Notes: a model not told the origin generated them from the sequence alone. DNA of 17,319 nucleotides from DAOTXL01 sp034434895 (GCA_034434895.1 DAOTYI010000275.1:1-17319), one strand, 5' to 3'. Shown: positions 1-7,358, counted from the stretch's first letter. Translations and numbers: made by a program.

Positions 1-1861
1 GATCGGGGGTGGGGGAGGGCCCTCTGGCCGGCCCATTCCCTGCCTCCCTCGCCGGCGGAGGCTGAAACATATCTCTGTCTGCCGCCGCGCACGCAGAGGA
101 TGCACCGGCGGGTTCTGGCTGCTCCTCCTCATCCCCTCTCAGCGCGCCCACCATTCTCGCATACACCCCTTGCCTGGCCAGCAACTCCCGGTGGGTGCCT
201 GTTTCCGCGATCTGGCCTTTGTCCAGCACCACGATCCGGTCGGCCTGGAGGACGGTATTGAGACGATGGGCGATGGTGATGACAGTTCGCCGTGCCCCAT
301 CCTCCCCTTGCAGAAACTGACGGATGGATGCCTCCAGCAGGGACTCGGTCTCAGGATCCAGGCTGGAGGTGGGTTCATCCAGGATCAGGATCGAGGCCTC
401 CTTCAGGAACGCCCGCGCCAGGGCCAGGCGTTGGGCCTGCCCGCCGCTGAGGCGGGCGCCGCTCTCGCCGATCACCGTCTCATATTTCTGAGGCAGGGTT
501 TCTATCCATTCGTGCAGGTGGGCGGACCGGGCAGCGGCGATGACCTGCTCATCCGTTGCGTCCGGCCGGCCAAGGCGGATGTTGGCGGCCAGGGTGTCGT
601 GGAAGAGATGGGGTTTTTGGGGGACCCAGGCGATCTGGGCTGTGGATGGGGGCCGGGGCATGATGGCCCCCGTCGCCTCGGTGGTCAAGATGGTGCCTGA
701 TGAAGGCTGGATAAAGCCCAACAGCAGGTGGACCAATGTGCTTTTTCCGGCGCCACTGGGACCGACCAGAGCGATCTGCTGACCGGCCGGGATCTCCAGG
801 TTTATGTTTTGCAAGGCAGGGGTGGGTTCCCCCGGATAGGTGAAGGTGACCTGGGACAGGCGGATGCTCTCAATGGGGGAGGGTTGTGCACGCTCCTGGC
901 TTCTCGGAGGGGGGAGGGGGGTATCCAGAATGGCGAAAATCCGCCGGGCGGCACTCGTGCCGGCCATCCCGGCGTGAAAGCGCAGACCGAGCATCCGTAG
1001 CGGCAGGTAGAACTCAGGAGCCAGGATGAGCAGGAAGAAGGCATGACGGAATTCCATCCTGGCATACAGCAGACGCAGGCCGACCTCCACGGCGATCAGG
1101 GCGGTGCTGAGGGTGGCCAACAGCTCCAGGACCAGCGCTGAGAGGAAGGTGATCCGCAGGACAGTCAGCGTCCGGTCGCGGAACTGATCGCTGACCTGGG
1201 CGATGCGTTGGGCATGAGCCTTGGACTGCCCGAAAACCTTGAGCGTGGTCAGGCCCTGCAGGCTGTCCAGGAAATGGGCCGACAGGCGGCTCAAAGTCTC
1301 ATACTGCCGTCTGGTGACCGCTTCTGCGCCCTTGCCGATCAGGATCATAAAAAAGGGGATCAGGGGGGCGGTGACGAACAAAATGATCCCGGAGAGGGGG
1401 TCCAGCGGAAACACAACAAGCAGAATGGAGAGGGGAACCAGGGCGGTGATGGCGAGTTGGGGGAGATACTGGCTGAAATAGGCGTCCAGAGCCTCAATCC
1501 CTTCTACCGCGGTGGCTGTCAATTCGCCGCTTCGCTCGCCGCGCGTGTAGGCAGGGCCGAGCGCCTGGATGTGGGCAAACAGGCGCTGCCGCAGGTCAGC
1601 TTTGACGCCCACAGCCACCGCCCTGGCGCTGATCTCGTTGGTCCAGGCCAGCAGGCTGCGCCCGGCCATGAGGAGGAGAAGGAGTTTCAGCCCGCCCGCA
1701 ACCTGGGCCAGAGTCTGGCCCATCAGGAAGACGCTGTGGATCGCGCTGCTGAGGAGCCAGGCCTGTCCAATGGTCAGGAGGCCGGCCAGAAAGCCGGAGA
1801 GAACCGTCCAGACCAGAGCGGGGCGAACCTGGCGGGTGAGGGTCAGCAGTCTGCGGTGCAT
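1..1861 (-). CDS. cydD: Thiol reductant ABC exporter subunit CydD (3' end outside window)
   Basis: Half-transporter of the CydDC family, which exports cysteine/glutathione across the cytoplasmic membrane and is needed for cytochrome bd assembly. The open frame gives 620 codons without a stop. Residues 1-310 are the membrane domain, with hydrophobic stretches near 15-38, 58-73, 138-175 and 238-260. The run ALVLELLATLSTALIAVEVG (241-260) and the following APEFYLPLR are typical of CydD. The ATPase domain has Walker A GPSGAGKST (367-375), signature LSGGQ (471-475), Walker B ILILDE (491-496) and H-loop His532. After about residue 575 there is a Pro/Ala/Gly-rich tail of at least 45 residues still in frame at the window edge. 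It could be a linker to a fused CydC or only a long C-terminus. The ATG at 1859-1861 is the first start after the promoter; the ribosome site (AGGG) is weak. No cydA/cydB lies upstream. Confidence 0.93.
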   Translation of the reverse strand, partial: MHRRLLTLTRQVRPALVWTVLSGFLAGLLTIGQAWLLSSAIHSVFLMGQTLAQVAGGLKLLLLLMAGRSLLAWTNEISARAVAVGVKADLRQRLFAHIQALGPAYTRGERSGELTATAVEGIEALDAYFSQYLPQLAITALVPLSILLVVFPLDPLSGIILFVTAPLIPFFMILIGKGAEAVTRRQYETLSRLSAHFLDSLQGLTTLKVFGQSKAHAQRIAQVSDQFRDRTLTVLRITFLSALVLELLATLSTALIAVEVGLRLLYARMEFRHAFFLLILAPEFYLPLRMLGLRFHAGMAGTSAARRIFAILDTPLPPPRSQERAQPSPIESIRLSQVTFTYPGEPTPALQNINLEIPAGQQIALVGPSGAGKSTLVHLLLGFIQPSSGTILTTEATGAIMPRPPSTAQIAWVPQKPHLFHDTLAANIRLGRPDATDEQVIAAARSAHLHEWIETLPQKYETVIGESGARLSGGQAQRLALARAFLKEASILILDEPTSSLDPETESLLEASIRQFLQGEDGARRTVITIAHRLNTVLQADRIVVLDKGQIAETGTHRELLARQGVYARMVGALRGDEEEQPEPAGASSACAAADRDMFQPPPAREAGNGPARGPSPTPD

Positions 1862-1880
1862 CGGCAGCCCTGGTTATAGA

Positions 1881-1912
1881 CCCTCCCCCAGGCTCTGAAA
1901 CCTGGGGGAGGG
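1881..1912 (-). repeat. Perfect 12-bp hairpin in the cydD leader
   Basis: CCCTCCCCCAGG (1881-1892) pairs with CCTGGGGGAGGG (1901-1912) around an 8-nt loop. It sits between the predicted promoter and the ATG, 19 nt from the start codon. No T-run follows on the minus strand, so it is not a typical terminator. It may be a leader regulatory element or a dispersed palindrome that landed in the leader. Confidence 0.75.
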
Positions 1913-1936
1913 GTGTAGCTCCACGATCACGCCTGC

Positions 1937-1965
1937 ATCATACCACAGGGACCCATATCCGTCAA
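1937..1965 (-). promoter_or_regulatory. Sigma-70-type promoter of cydD
   Basis: On the minus strand: -35 TTGACG (1960-1965), exactly 17 nt spacer, -10 TATGAT (1937-1942), preceded by TGG (extended -10). Predicted transcription start is near 1930, giving a leader of about 70 nt that contains the hairpin at 1881-1912. Called from sequence match only. Confidence 0.72.
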
Positions 1966-2003
1966 GTTAAGCGACTCAAGTCGCACCTCAGGGGCCTGCG
2001 GCC

Positions 2004-2027
2004 AGGCGTCCACCGGCGTGGACGCCT
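2004..2027. repeat. 10-bp perfect hairpin, module shared with the right end
   Basis: AGGCGTCCAC (2004-2013) and GTGGACGCCT (2018-2027) flank a CGGC loop. Bases 2013-2029 recur in reverse complement, identical over 17 nt, at 17303-17319, where the window ends. Confidence 0.75.
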
Positions 2028-2110
2028 CCCTGAAGTTTGGCCTTTTTCAGAACGGGGCGGGAAAATCTCCAAAACCCACCTCCGGCGAGGCCAAAAGAAC
2101 AAAAAGAAAA

Positions 2111-2147
2111 TTTTTCATTGCGGAGGCTTCGCCTCCGCAATGAAAAA
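2111..2147 (-). terminator. 17-bp perfect palindrome, terminator-like
   Basis: Arms 2111-2127 and 2131-2147 are exact reverse complements with a TTC loop, core GCGGAGGC/GCCTCCGC. Imperfect complementarity continues outward into A/T-rich flanks. Read on the minus strand, downstream of the TVP38 gene, the stem is followed by a T-rich stretch, so it fits an intrinsic terminator for the GNAT-TVP38 transcript. The + strand is also T-rich afterwards, so it could work both ways. It may instead be another dispersed palindrome. Confidence 0.5.
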
Positions 2148-2221
2148 TAATCTTCTTTTTGGAGCCACGGGAGCCGTCAGGGGCTCATGCAGGGGGCCGC
2201 GGGCAAAAAGCCAAAGTTGAG

Positions 2222-2281
2222 GGCCGGGTAGCCGAAGGCATTGCCTTCGGCTACCCGGTGCGATTTCCAATCGCCCGCGCC
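2222..2281. repeat. 60-bp dispersed repeat, copy A
   Basis: Identical over 60 of 60 bases to the reverse complement of 17227-17286. It contains two nested palindromes: a 16-bp stem (2224-2239 with 2243-2258, loop ATT, core TAGCCGAAGGC) and a 6-bp one (GCGATT/AATCGC, loop of 3, in 2261-2275). Flanking bases differ between the copies, so 60 bp is the shared unit. No coding capacity; REP/MITE-like. Confidence 0.9.
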
Positions 2282-2315
2282 CGCTGCAGAGGCCAGAGAC
2301 CGCCGTTCTCTGGGT

Positions 2316-2333
2316 GCCCGGCGGTGAAAAAAG
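2316..2333 (+). repeat. 18-nt sequence shared with the element at 14517-14614
   Basis: GCCCGGCGGTGAAAAAAG occurs here and at 14585-14602, identical and in the same orientation. The bases just before it are also similar (CTCTG-rich). Probably a fragment of a dispersed non-coding repeat. Confidence 0.6.
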
Positions 2334-2353
2334 GGCATGCGCAACGAACTGGA

Positions 2354-3067
2354 TCACCGTCCTGGCTCTCTGCTCAGCCAGCCGATAAACCTCAACACCC
2401 GTTCCTGGATGGAGCTGCCCCACCGCCACAGCAGCACGGCAGTCAGGCCGACGATCGCCAGCCCGATGGCCCACCAACCGGGGCTGAGGTGGGTTGCAGA
2501 GGCCCCCATCCAGGTGGAGATCAGCAGGCCAGGCAGCCGCCCAACCGTGACCAGCAGCAAAAACCGGCCACCGGGCATGGTCGTCAGGCCGGCGGCCAGA
2601 CAGGCCAGGTCGTCGGGCAGGAAGGGGAAGAGCCACAGGAGGAAAAAGAACAGCGTTCCCCCGCGCCGGGCCAGATCATCCAGGCGGGCCAGCGAGCGGG
2701 GGCCGATCAACCGCCCGATCAGCGGCCGGCCAAAGGAGCGGGCCAGAAAAAAGTTGAGTGCCGAGCCGATGACGATGCCGACCAGGGCATATAGCGCGCC
2801 CAACCAGGGGCCGAACAGATAGCCGCTGACCGCTTCAACCGCCGTGCCGGGGATGGGCATCGCCAGGACCTGCATCACCTGCAGGGCCACGATGCCGGCC
2901 GGCCCCCATAGCCCCAGGCTCTCAACCCAGGCCCGGACATGCGCCTGGTCGGCCACAAAGCGGTAGAGCGGTTGCCCTCCCAGGAGCAGCCCCGCAGCCA
3001 GGAGGAGCAGAACCAGCACCAGGGCCGGCCACTCCCGGCACCTGATCGGTGATCGGCCTTCAGACAT
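2354..3067 (-). CDS. TVP38/TMEM64 (DedA-like, VTT domain) membrane protein
   Basis: A 237-residue integral membrane protein of the TVP38/TMEM64 group, related to DedA flippases. Members of this superfamily act in phospholipid or polyprenyl-phosphate translocation; the substrate here is unknown. A first transmembrane helix spans about 14-31. The VTT core follows: PIPGTAVEAV (71-80), GYLFGPWLG (82-90), FFLARSFGR (106-114), a hydrophobic pair around FPFLPDD (147-153), and VGRLPG (175-180). A last helix lies near 198-214. The chosen start is the ATG at 3065-3067, which overlaps the stop of the preceding GNAT gene by 8 bp. The frame is open 45 codons further upstream, but that extension runs inside the GNAT gene and is not membrane-like. 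Probably translated by coupling to GNAT. Confidence 0.85.
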   Translation of the reverse strand: MSEGRSPIRCREWPALVLVLLLLAAGLLLGGQPLYRFVADQAHVRAWVESLGLWGPAGIVALQVMQVLAMPIPGTAVEAVSGYLFGPWLGALYALVGIVIGSALNFFLARSFGRPLIGRLIGPRSLARLDDLARRGGTLFFFLLWLFPFLPDDLACLAAGLTTMPGGRFLLLVTVGRLPGLLISTWMGASATHLSPGWWAIGLAIVGLTAVLLWRWGSSIQERVLRFIGWLSREPGR

Positions 3068-3926
3068 GGCCGCCCCCGGCCAGGCCGGGCAACGGCAGGC
3101 TGGCGGTGAAGCAGCGGAACTCGCCCAGCGAGCGAAAGCCTTCGGCCAGCAGTGCCTTTTGCAGCGCCCGGTCGCGGTGTGACACCACGGCCCCGACCTC
3201 ATCCAATCCGGCAGCCTGGGCCCGGTTGACCGCCTCCTGGACCAGCGCCTGGCGGGCTGCCCGCGCCGAAGCGACGAGGGATTCGATCCACACCCCCCGG
3301 TAGAGAAGGGTCTGCACCTCGATCAGTTCGGCATAGCCGGCCGGCCGACCCCGCTGTTCGGCCAGCAGCAGGGTCAGGCCGGGGTGTTTTCCCTCAGCCG
3401 GCAACTCCCCCAGCCACCCGGTTGCAGCGGCGATGTCGGCCGCCGGTCGGACGGTGATGCCGGGAATGGATCGAGAACGCAGGGCCGTCTCCTGGACGCG
3501 GTCAATCAACAGGAGGCACAACTCCGGCGCCGGCCGGAAACCGGCCCGGCTGAAAGCCCGTGCCGAAGCCAGGTTGTCGGCTGCAACGACCCCCCGTGCC
3601 TGGTGAGCCAGGCGCGTGCCATAGGCCGCTGCTGCCCGGACGAGCCGCGTCGCCAGGCCATGCCCTCTCCAGTCGGGGCGGACGGCCAGCAGGTCAATTT
3701 CCCAGCAAGGGCCACGCAGGCCGGCGGTGAGAAAGGCGATCACAAACCCGACCACCTGGCCCTCCGCCACCGCCAGCCAGGCCCGCTGTGGACCTTGGGC
3801 CAGCCAGGCCTGCACCTGTTCCGGGCTGTAGGGCGTCTCATTGAAGGTGGCCCGTTCCACGGCCAGCATCCCTTTGGCATCGGCCAGGGAGCCGTCAAAG
3901 GGCCGCACGATTGTCAGCCGGTTCAT
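3060..3926 (-). CDS. Tandem-domain GNAT N-acetyltransferase
   Basis: A 288-residue protein with two GNAT folds. Domain 1 (about 1-145) carries the acetyl-CoA site: LLAVRPDWRGHGLA (79-92) contains the RGHGLA form of the (R/Q)xxGx(G/A) motif, and ARAFSRAGF further on matches motif B. Domain 2 (about 150-285) starts at ITVRPA and has a GNAT-like strand order but no recognisable CoA-loop motif, so it may be structural or substrate-binding. The acetyl acceptor is unknown. The ATG at 3924-3926 is preferred because its A lies just where transcription should start from the promoter at 3934-3962; a GTG at 3933-3935 would overlap the -10 box. It is followed, with an 8-bp overlap, by the TVP38 gene. Confidence 0.85.
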   Translation of the reverse strand: MNRLTIVRPFDGSLADAKGMLAVERATFNETPYSPEQVQAWLAQGPQRAWLAVAEGQVVGFVIAFLTAGLRGPCWEIDLLAVRPDWRGHGLATRLVRAAAAYGTRLAHQARGVVAADNLASARAFSRAGFRPAPELCLLLIDRVQETALRSRSIPGITVRPAADIAAATGWLGELPAEGKHPGLTLLLAEQRGRPAGYAELIEVQTLLYRGVWIESLVASARAARQALVQEAVNRAQAAGLDEVGAVVSHRDRALQKALLAEGFRSLGEFRCFTASLPLPGLAGGGHV

Positions 3927-3933
3927 GCGGCTC

Positions 3934-3962
3934 ACTATACCAGCAAATGGTCACCTCGTCAA
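3934..3962 (-). promoter_or_regulatory. Promoter of the GNAT gene (predicted leaderless)
   Basis: Minus strand: -35 TTGACG (3957-3962), 17-nt spacer, extended -10 TGG then TATAGT (3934-3939). Only 7 nt separate the -10 box from the ATG, so transcription is expected to start at or next to the start codon. Confidence 0.72.
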
Positions 3963-3968
3963 GGCCGC

Positions 3969-3997
3969 TTGCCAGCCGGCTGCAAATCGGGTATAAT
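3969..3997 (+). promoter_or_regulatory. Promoter of the spermidine-synthase-like gene
   Basis: TTGCCA (3969-3974), 17-nt spacer ending GGG, TATAAT (3992-3997). Expected start near 4004, about 48 nt before the ATG. Its -35 is 6 bp from the -35 of the divergent GNAT promoter, so the two polymerase sites probably compete or share a regulator. Confidence 0.75.
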
Positions 3998-4051
3998 GCT
4001 CTGGCGCCGGCCTGGAAGCAGGGGAGGTGGGGTTTTCATGGAGCAGCCACA

Positions 4052-5602
4052 ATGAAGGTCAAACGCATCTGGTTATTCCTGGTTGTCTTTTTCGGCGGGG
4101 TGACCAGCCTGGGGGTGGAGCTTTCTGCCTCGCGGCTGCTGGACCCCTATTTCGGCAATTCGATCATCATCTGGGCGGTGCTGATCGGCCTGGTGCTCCT
4201 CTATCTGACGGCAGGCTACTACCTGGGCGGCAAATGGGCCGACCGTCGGCCAGAGCACCGGGTGCTGTACCAGATCACGGCCTGGGCGGCATTCCTGATC
4301 GGCGTCGCTCCCTTTGTCGCCCGCCCGGTATTGCTCTGGTCGGTGGAGGGGTTTGCCGGGTACAGCGCCGGCATCCTGGCCGGGTCGCTTCTGGGGGTGG
4401 TGGCCCTATTTTCCGTGCCGGTGACGTTGCTGGGCTGCGTCTCCCCCTTTGCCATCCGCCTGGCGATGGAGGATCGGGATGTCAGGTCGGCGGGGCAGGT
4501 GGCCGGCGGGTTGTATGCCCTGTCCACGATCGGCAGCCTGGTGGGCACTTTTCTGCCGGTGCTGGTCCTCATCCCCAATATCGGCACGCGAAACACCTTC
4601 CTGACCCTGTCCTTCACCCTGCTGGCCGTGTCGCTGCTCGGCCTGTTCTGGGAATGGAAGGCCCGCGCCCTGCCCTATCTGCTCCTGCCGGCCCTGTTGC
4701 TGCTTCTCCTGGCGGCCTGGCCAGGCGGCCTCATCAAGCCGGCTGAATATGGGGAACTGCTGTATGAGACCGAGTCGCAATACAACTATATCCAGGTGGT
4801 GCAGGTGGGGGACCAGGTGTGGCTCAGGCTCAACGAGGGGCAGGGGGTGCACTCTATCTACGACCCCAATTCGGTGCTGGTGGGTGGCATCTGGGACTAT
4901 TTTCTGATTGCGCCTTACTTCAACAACCCACCCTTCACCGCCGACCGGGTGGGCAGCCTGGCCCTCATCGGTTCGGCGGCAGGGACTGTGCCCAAAGAGT
5001 ACACCGCCATCTATGGCCCTATCCCCATTGACGGCGCCGAGATCGACCCGGAGATTGTCCGTGTGGGCCGCGAATATTTTGCCATGACCGAGCCGAACCT
5101 GAACGCCGTGGCCCAGGACGGGCGTTACTTTCTGACCAACAGCCCACGCCGCTACGATGTCATCGCCATTGATGCCTATCGCCCCCCCTATATCCCCTTT
5201 CATCTGACCACCCGCGAATTCTTCCGCCAGTGCCGGGAGCACCTGACCGACAGCGGGGTGGTGGCCATCAATGTGGGCCGCACCCGCACCGACTGGAGCC
5301 TGGTGCAGGTGCTGGCCAGCACCCTCAAGGCTGAATTCCCCAACGTCTACACCGTGGACCTGGCGCAACCGGGCCTGGACCTGATCAACGTGCTGGTCGT
5401 GGCCACCCGGCAGCCGACCCGGCTGGAGAACCTGGCGGCCAACACAGCATTGATGACCCATCCCCTCTTGAGGCAGGTGGCCGAAGAGGCGGTGTCTCGT
5501 GCCGCCGAGTTCACCACCCCCACCGTTGTCTTTACCGATGACAGGGCGCCGGTGGAACAAGTGGTCCACGGGCTGATCCTCAGTTTTGTGGTGGGGCAGT
5601 AA
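4052..5602 (+). CDS. Membrane-anchored spermidine-synthase-like protein
   Basis: A 516-residue fusion. Residues 1-228 are membrane-embedded, with about seven hydrophobic segments (roughly 7-24, 36-58, 72-92, 105-135, 152-175, 183-200, 208-224). Residues 235-510 resemble the spermidine/spermine synthase Rossmann fold: ETESQYNYIQV (239-249), acidic strand AEIDPEIV (329-336), and YDVIAIDAY (368-376), whose Asp374 sits where the catalytic Asp of aminopropyltransferases lies. The C-terminal FTDDRAPVE (494-502) is common in such fused proteins. The usual Gly-rich GGGDG loop is replaced by IGSAAGT (306-312), so activity on putrescine and decarboxylated SAM is doubtful; another methyltransferase-like or polyamine-related role is possible. 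The ATG at 4052 has GGAG 9 nt upstream. Upstream in-frame starts lie before the promoter's expected start site and were rejected. Confidence 0.82.
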   Translation: MKVKRIWLFLVVFFGGVTSLGVELSASRLLDPYFGNSIIIWAVLIGLVLLYLTAGYYLGGKWADRRPEHRVLYQITAWAAFLIGVAPFVARPVLLWSVEGFAGYSAGILAGSLLGVVALFSVPVTLLGCVSPFAIRLAMEDRDVRSAGQVAGGLYALSTIGSLVGTFLPVLVLIPNIGTRNTFLTLSFTLLAVSLLGLFWEWKARALPYLLLPALLLLLLAAWPGGLIKPAEYGELLYETESQYNYIQVVQVGDQVWLRLNEGQGVHSIYDPNSVLVGGIWDYFLIAPYFNNPPFTADRVGSLALIGSAAGTVPKEYTAIYGPIPIDGAEIDPEIVRVGREYFAMTEPNLNAVAQDGRYFLTNSPRRYDVIAIDAYRPPYIPFHLTTREFFRQCREHLTDSGVVAINVGRTRTDWSLVQVLASTLKAEFPNVYTVDLAQPGLDLINVLVVATRQPTRLENLAANTALMTHPLLRQVAEEAVSRAAEFTTPTVVFTDDRAPVEQVVHGLILSFVVGQ

Positions 5603-5927
5603 GGGTTTCAAGTGTCTGGCCTGGCTGCCCCGTCAGCGCGGGTTATGACCCGTGCGCGCGGGTAAGAGCCCCGCCCGCCCTGTGCCCGCCGGACCACAGT
5701 CCAGCGACTTGTCGGCGCAGATTATGACCGGCGCTGGACGTTGCCGGCACCTGGCGGGAGCCGGTCCTGGCATCAATTCCCTATAACAGGAGTGACGCAG
5801 TCAAAGGGGACACAGGTCTCGACAGGCTTAACCCAACGGATGACCCGGAAAAACATGGATTTCAACCGGAAACCGGGGTCAGGCCTGGGAAGGGGCAACC
5901 ATTTTGATTTGATGAAAGGGGGAAAAA
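5603..5927 (+). other. Intergenic region upstream of the secreted-protein pair
   Basis: About 325 bases with no credible gene. It contains an 8-bp inverted repeat GTCCAGCG/CGCTGGAC (5699-5706, 5732-5739; 25-nt spacer) and a lone TATAAC at 5782-5787 without a matching -35 box. No confident promoter or terminator was found. A strong ribosome site (AAAGGGGG, 5915-5922) precedes the next gene. Confidence 0.6.
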
Positions 5928-7358
5928 ATGAAGCGGAAACGGACAATTTCTGGAATGCTGGCAGCGGGGCTGCTGCTGGCGCTGACCATCGGCGCCACAC
6001 AGGCCCAGGAGCCAGGCAGCGTGCTGGCGGGGCAAATCACGGGTGGCCCGCCCATGACCGATTCGTTCACCTACCAGGGCTACCTGGAGGACGGCGGCGC
6101 GCCGGCCAACGGCTACTACGACTTTGACATCACCATCTGGGACGCAGAGACAGGAGGCACCCAGATCGCCTCCTGTACCACGCTGGCCCTGGACAACGTC
6201 CTCGTGCAGAACGGCCTGTTCACCTTCCACCTGCAACCCGACCAGCCGATGGATGTGGTGTTTAACGGTGATGGCCGCTGGCTCCAGGTTGCGGTGCGAC
6301 CCCACGCCACGCCGACCTGGACCACCCTGCCACGCCAGCCGATCACCGCCGCGCCCTATGCCTGGAGCCTGCGGCCGGGGGCCCGCATCGAGGGCGAGAT
6401 CAACGACGCCATCCTCTACCTCAGCAACACCTACAACACCAGCACCTACGGGCCGGCCCTGCACGCCGTGAGCCAGGCGCCCACCTCGCCGACGATTGCC
6501 GGCTACCACAGCGGCGACGGTCCGGGCATCTATGGCTACACCGCCGGCGCTTATCCGGCGGTGGAGGGCATGCACGGTGGGGACGGCAGCGCCGTGGGAG
6601 GCTACGCGCTGGGCAACGGCACCGGCGTCTGGGGCCACGTCAGTACGACCGACGGCATCGGCGTCGTCGGCGTGCAGACCACCTATTCGCCCGGCGACAC
6701 CAGTCTGTGGAAGCCAGGCGGCTTCTTTGGCGGACGCAACGGCGTCATCGGCATCAGCAAGCAAGATAACGGCTACGGCGTCTACGGCCAGAACCTGTCA
6801 ACGACCGGCGACTGGTCGGTCGGCGTGTTCGGCGAGAGCAGCTCCGCCACCGGTTGGGCAGGACGATTCTGGAATGGGGTCGGCAACGGCGTGTACATCA
6901 GCGCCGCAGCGGGTAAGGTGGGGCTGACCGTGGCCGGCGGCACCAAGAACGCCGTGGTCGCCACCGACCAGGGCAGCCGCCTGCTCTACTCCGAGGAGTC
7001 GTCGGAGGTGTGGTTCAGCGACTATGGCTTTGGGCAACTGCACGAGGGCAAAGCCGTGGTCGCCATCGATCCACTTTTCGCCCAGACGGTCAACCTGACC
7101 GGGCCGTATCACGTCTTTGTCCAGGTCTACGGCGACGCCGAGGTGTACGTCAGCAGCCGCACGCCGCAGTCGTTCGAGGTTCACCTGCGGGAGGGCGACC
7201 CCAACGTCGAATTCTCCTACCGCCTGGTTGCCAGGCGCCTGGGCTACGAGGATCACCGGCTGGAGCCGGCCCCCTGGGCCGACGAGGACCCCAACCTCTA
7301 CCCGGAGAAGAACCAGGGGGGCCTGCAATCGCCCGGCATTCAGGGAGGCCAGCCATGA
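5928..7358 (+). CDS. Secreted, Gly-rich tail-fibre/adhesin-like protein
   Basis: A 476-residue exported protein of unknown function. A signal peptide (KRKR, hydrophobic core 9-22, cleavage likely after ATQA at 26) leads into an N-terminal module with FTYQGYLEDGGAPANGYYDF (47-66), FNGDGRWLQVAV (112-123) and LPRQPITAAPYA (134-145). This module is widespread in bacterial surface and fibre-like proteins. Residues 190-325 carry degenerate GxGVxG-type repeats (GPGIYGY, GTGVWGH, GIGVVGV, NGVIGI, GYGVYG, SVGVFG), suggesting a beta-helix or fibre. A C-terminal domain (about 345-450) is rich in beta strands and ends YRLVARRLGYEDHRLE, then an acidic/Pro tail. It may be a surface or structural protein; enzymatic function is not indicated. 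The ATG has a strong ribosome site 5 nt upstream. Its stop overlaps the next start (ATGA). Confidence 0.85.
   Translation: MKRKRTISGMLAAGLLLALTIGATQAQEPGSVLAGQITGGPPMTDSFTYQGYLEDGGAPANGYYDFDITIWDAETGGTQIASCTTLALDNVLVQNGLFTFHLQPDQPMDVVFNGDGRWLQVAVRPHATPTWTTLPRQPITAAPYAWSLRPGARIEGEINDAILYLSNTYNTSTYGPALHAVSQAPTSPTIAGYHSGDGPGIYGYTAGAYPAVEGMHGGDGSAVGGYALGNGTGVWGHVSTTDGIGVVGVQTTYSPGDTSLWKPGGFFGGRNGVIGISKQDNGYGVYGQNLSTTGDWSVGVFGESSSATGWAGRFWNGVGNGVYISAAAGKVGLTVAGGTKNAVVATDQGSRLLYSEESSEVWFSDYGFGQLHEGKAVVAIDPLFAQTVNLTGPYHVFVQVYGDAEVYVSSRTPQSFEVHLREGDPNVEFSYRLVARRLGYEDHRLEPAPWADEDPNLYPEKNQGGLQSPGIQGGQP

Larger units (their letters stand above)
1862..2353. other. Intergenic palindromic-repeat mosaic between cydD and the TVP38 gene
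   Basis: About 490 bases with no credible gene; open frames here have no start/ribosome-site support or recognisable product. It holds the cydD promoter and leader hairpin, a 10-bp hairpin (2004-2027), a 17-bp perfect palindrome in an A/T-rich setting (2111-2147), a 60-bp repeat (2222-2281) found again at the right edge of the window, and an 18-nt sequence (2316-2333) shared with the element at 14517-14614. Confidence 0.8.

Noticed and set aside
170..1879. Several plus-strand frames at the left end
   Set aside because: They lie opposite cydD, whose minus-strand frame shows the full CydD membrane and ATPase motifs.
1862..2353. Possible CRISPR array because of many repeats
   Set aside because: Units are different palindromes without regular spacing or spacers, and no cas gene is present.
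3911..4051. Upstream in-frame extension of the spermidine-synthase-like gene
   Set aside because: It would start before the promoter at 3969-3997 and adds a non-membrane-like segment; the ATG at 4052 has a ribosome site.
4406..5611. 401-codon minus-strand frame
   Set aside because: Antisense shadow of the spermidine-synthase-like gene, His/Gln/Gly-rich, no motif.
5699..5739. 8-bp inverted repeat with 25-nt spacer
   Set aside because: Could be an operator, but short and with a long spacer in GC-rich DNA; chance is plausible.
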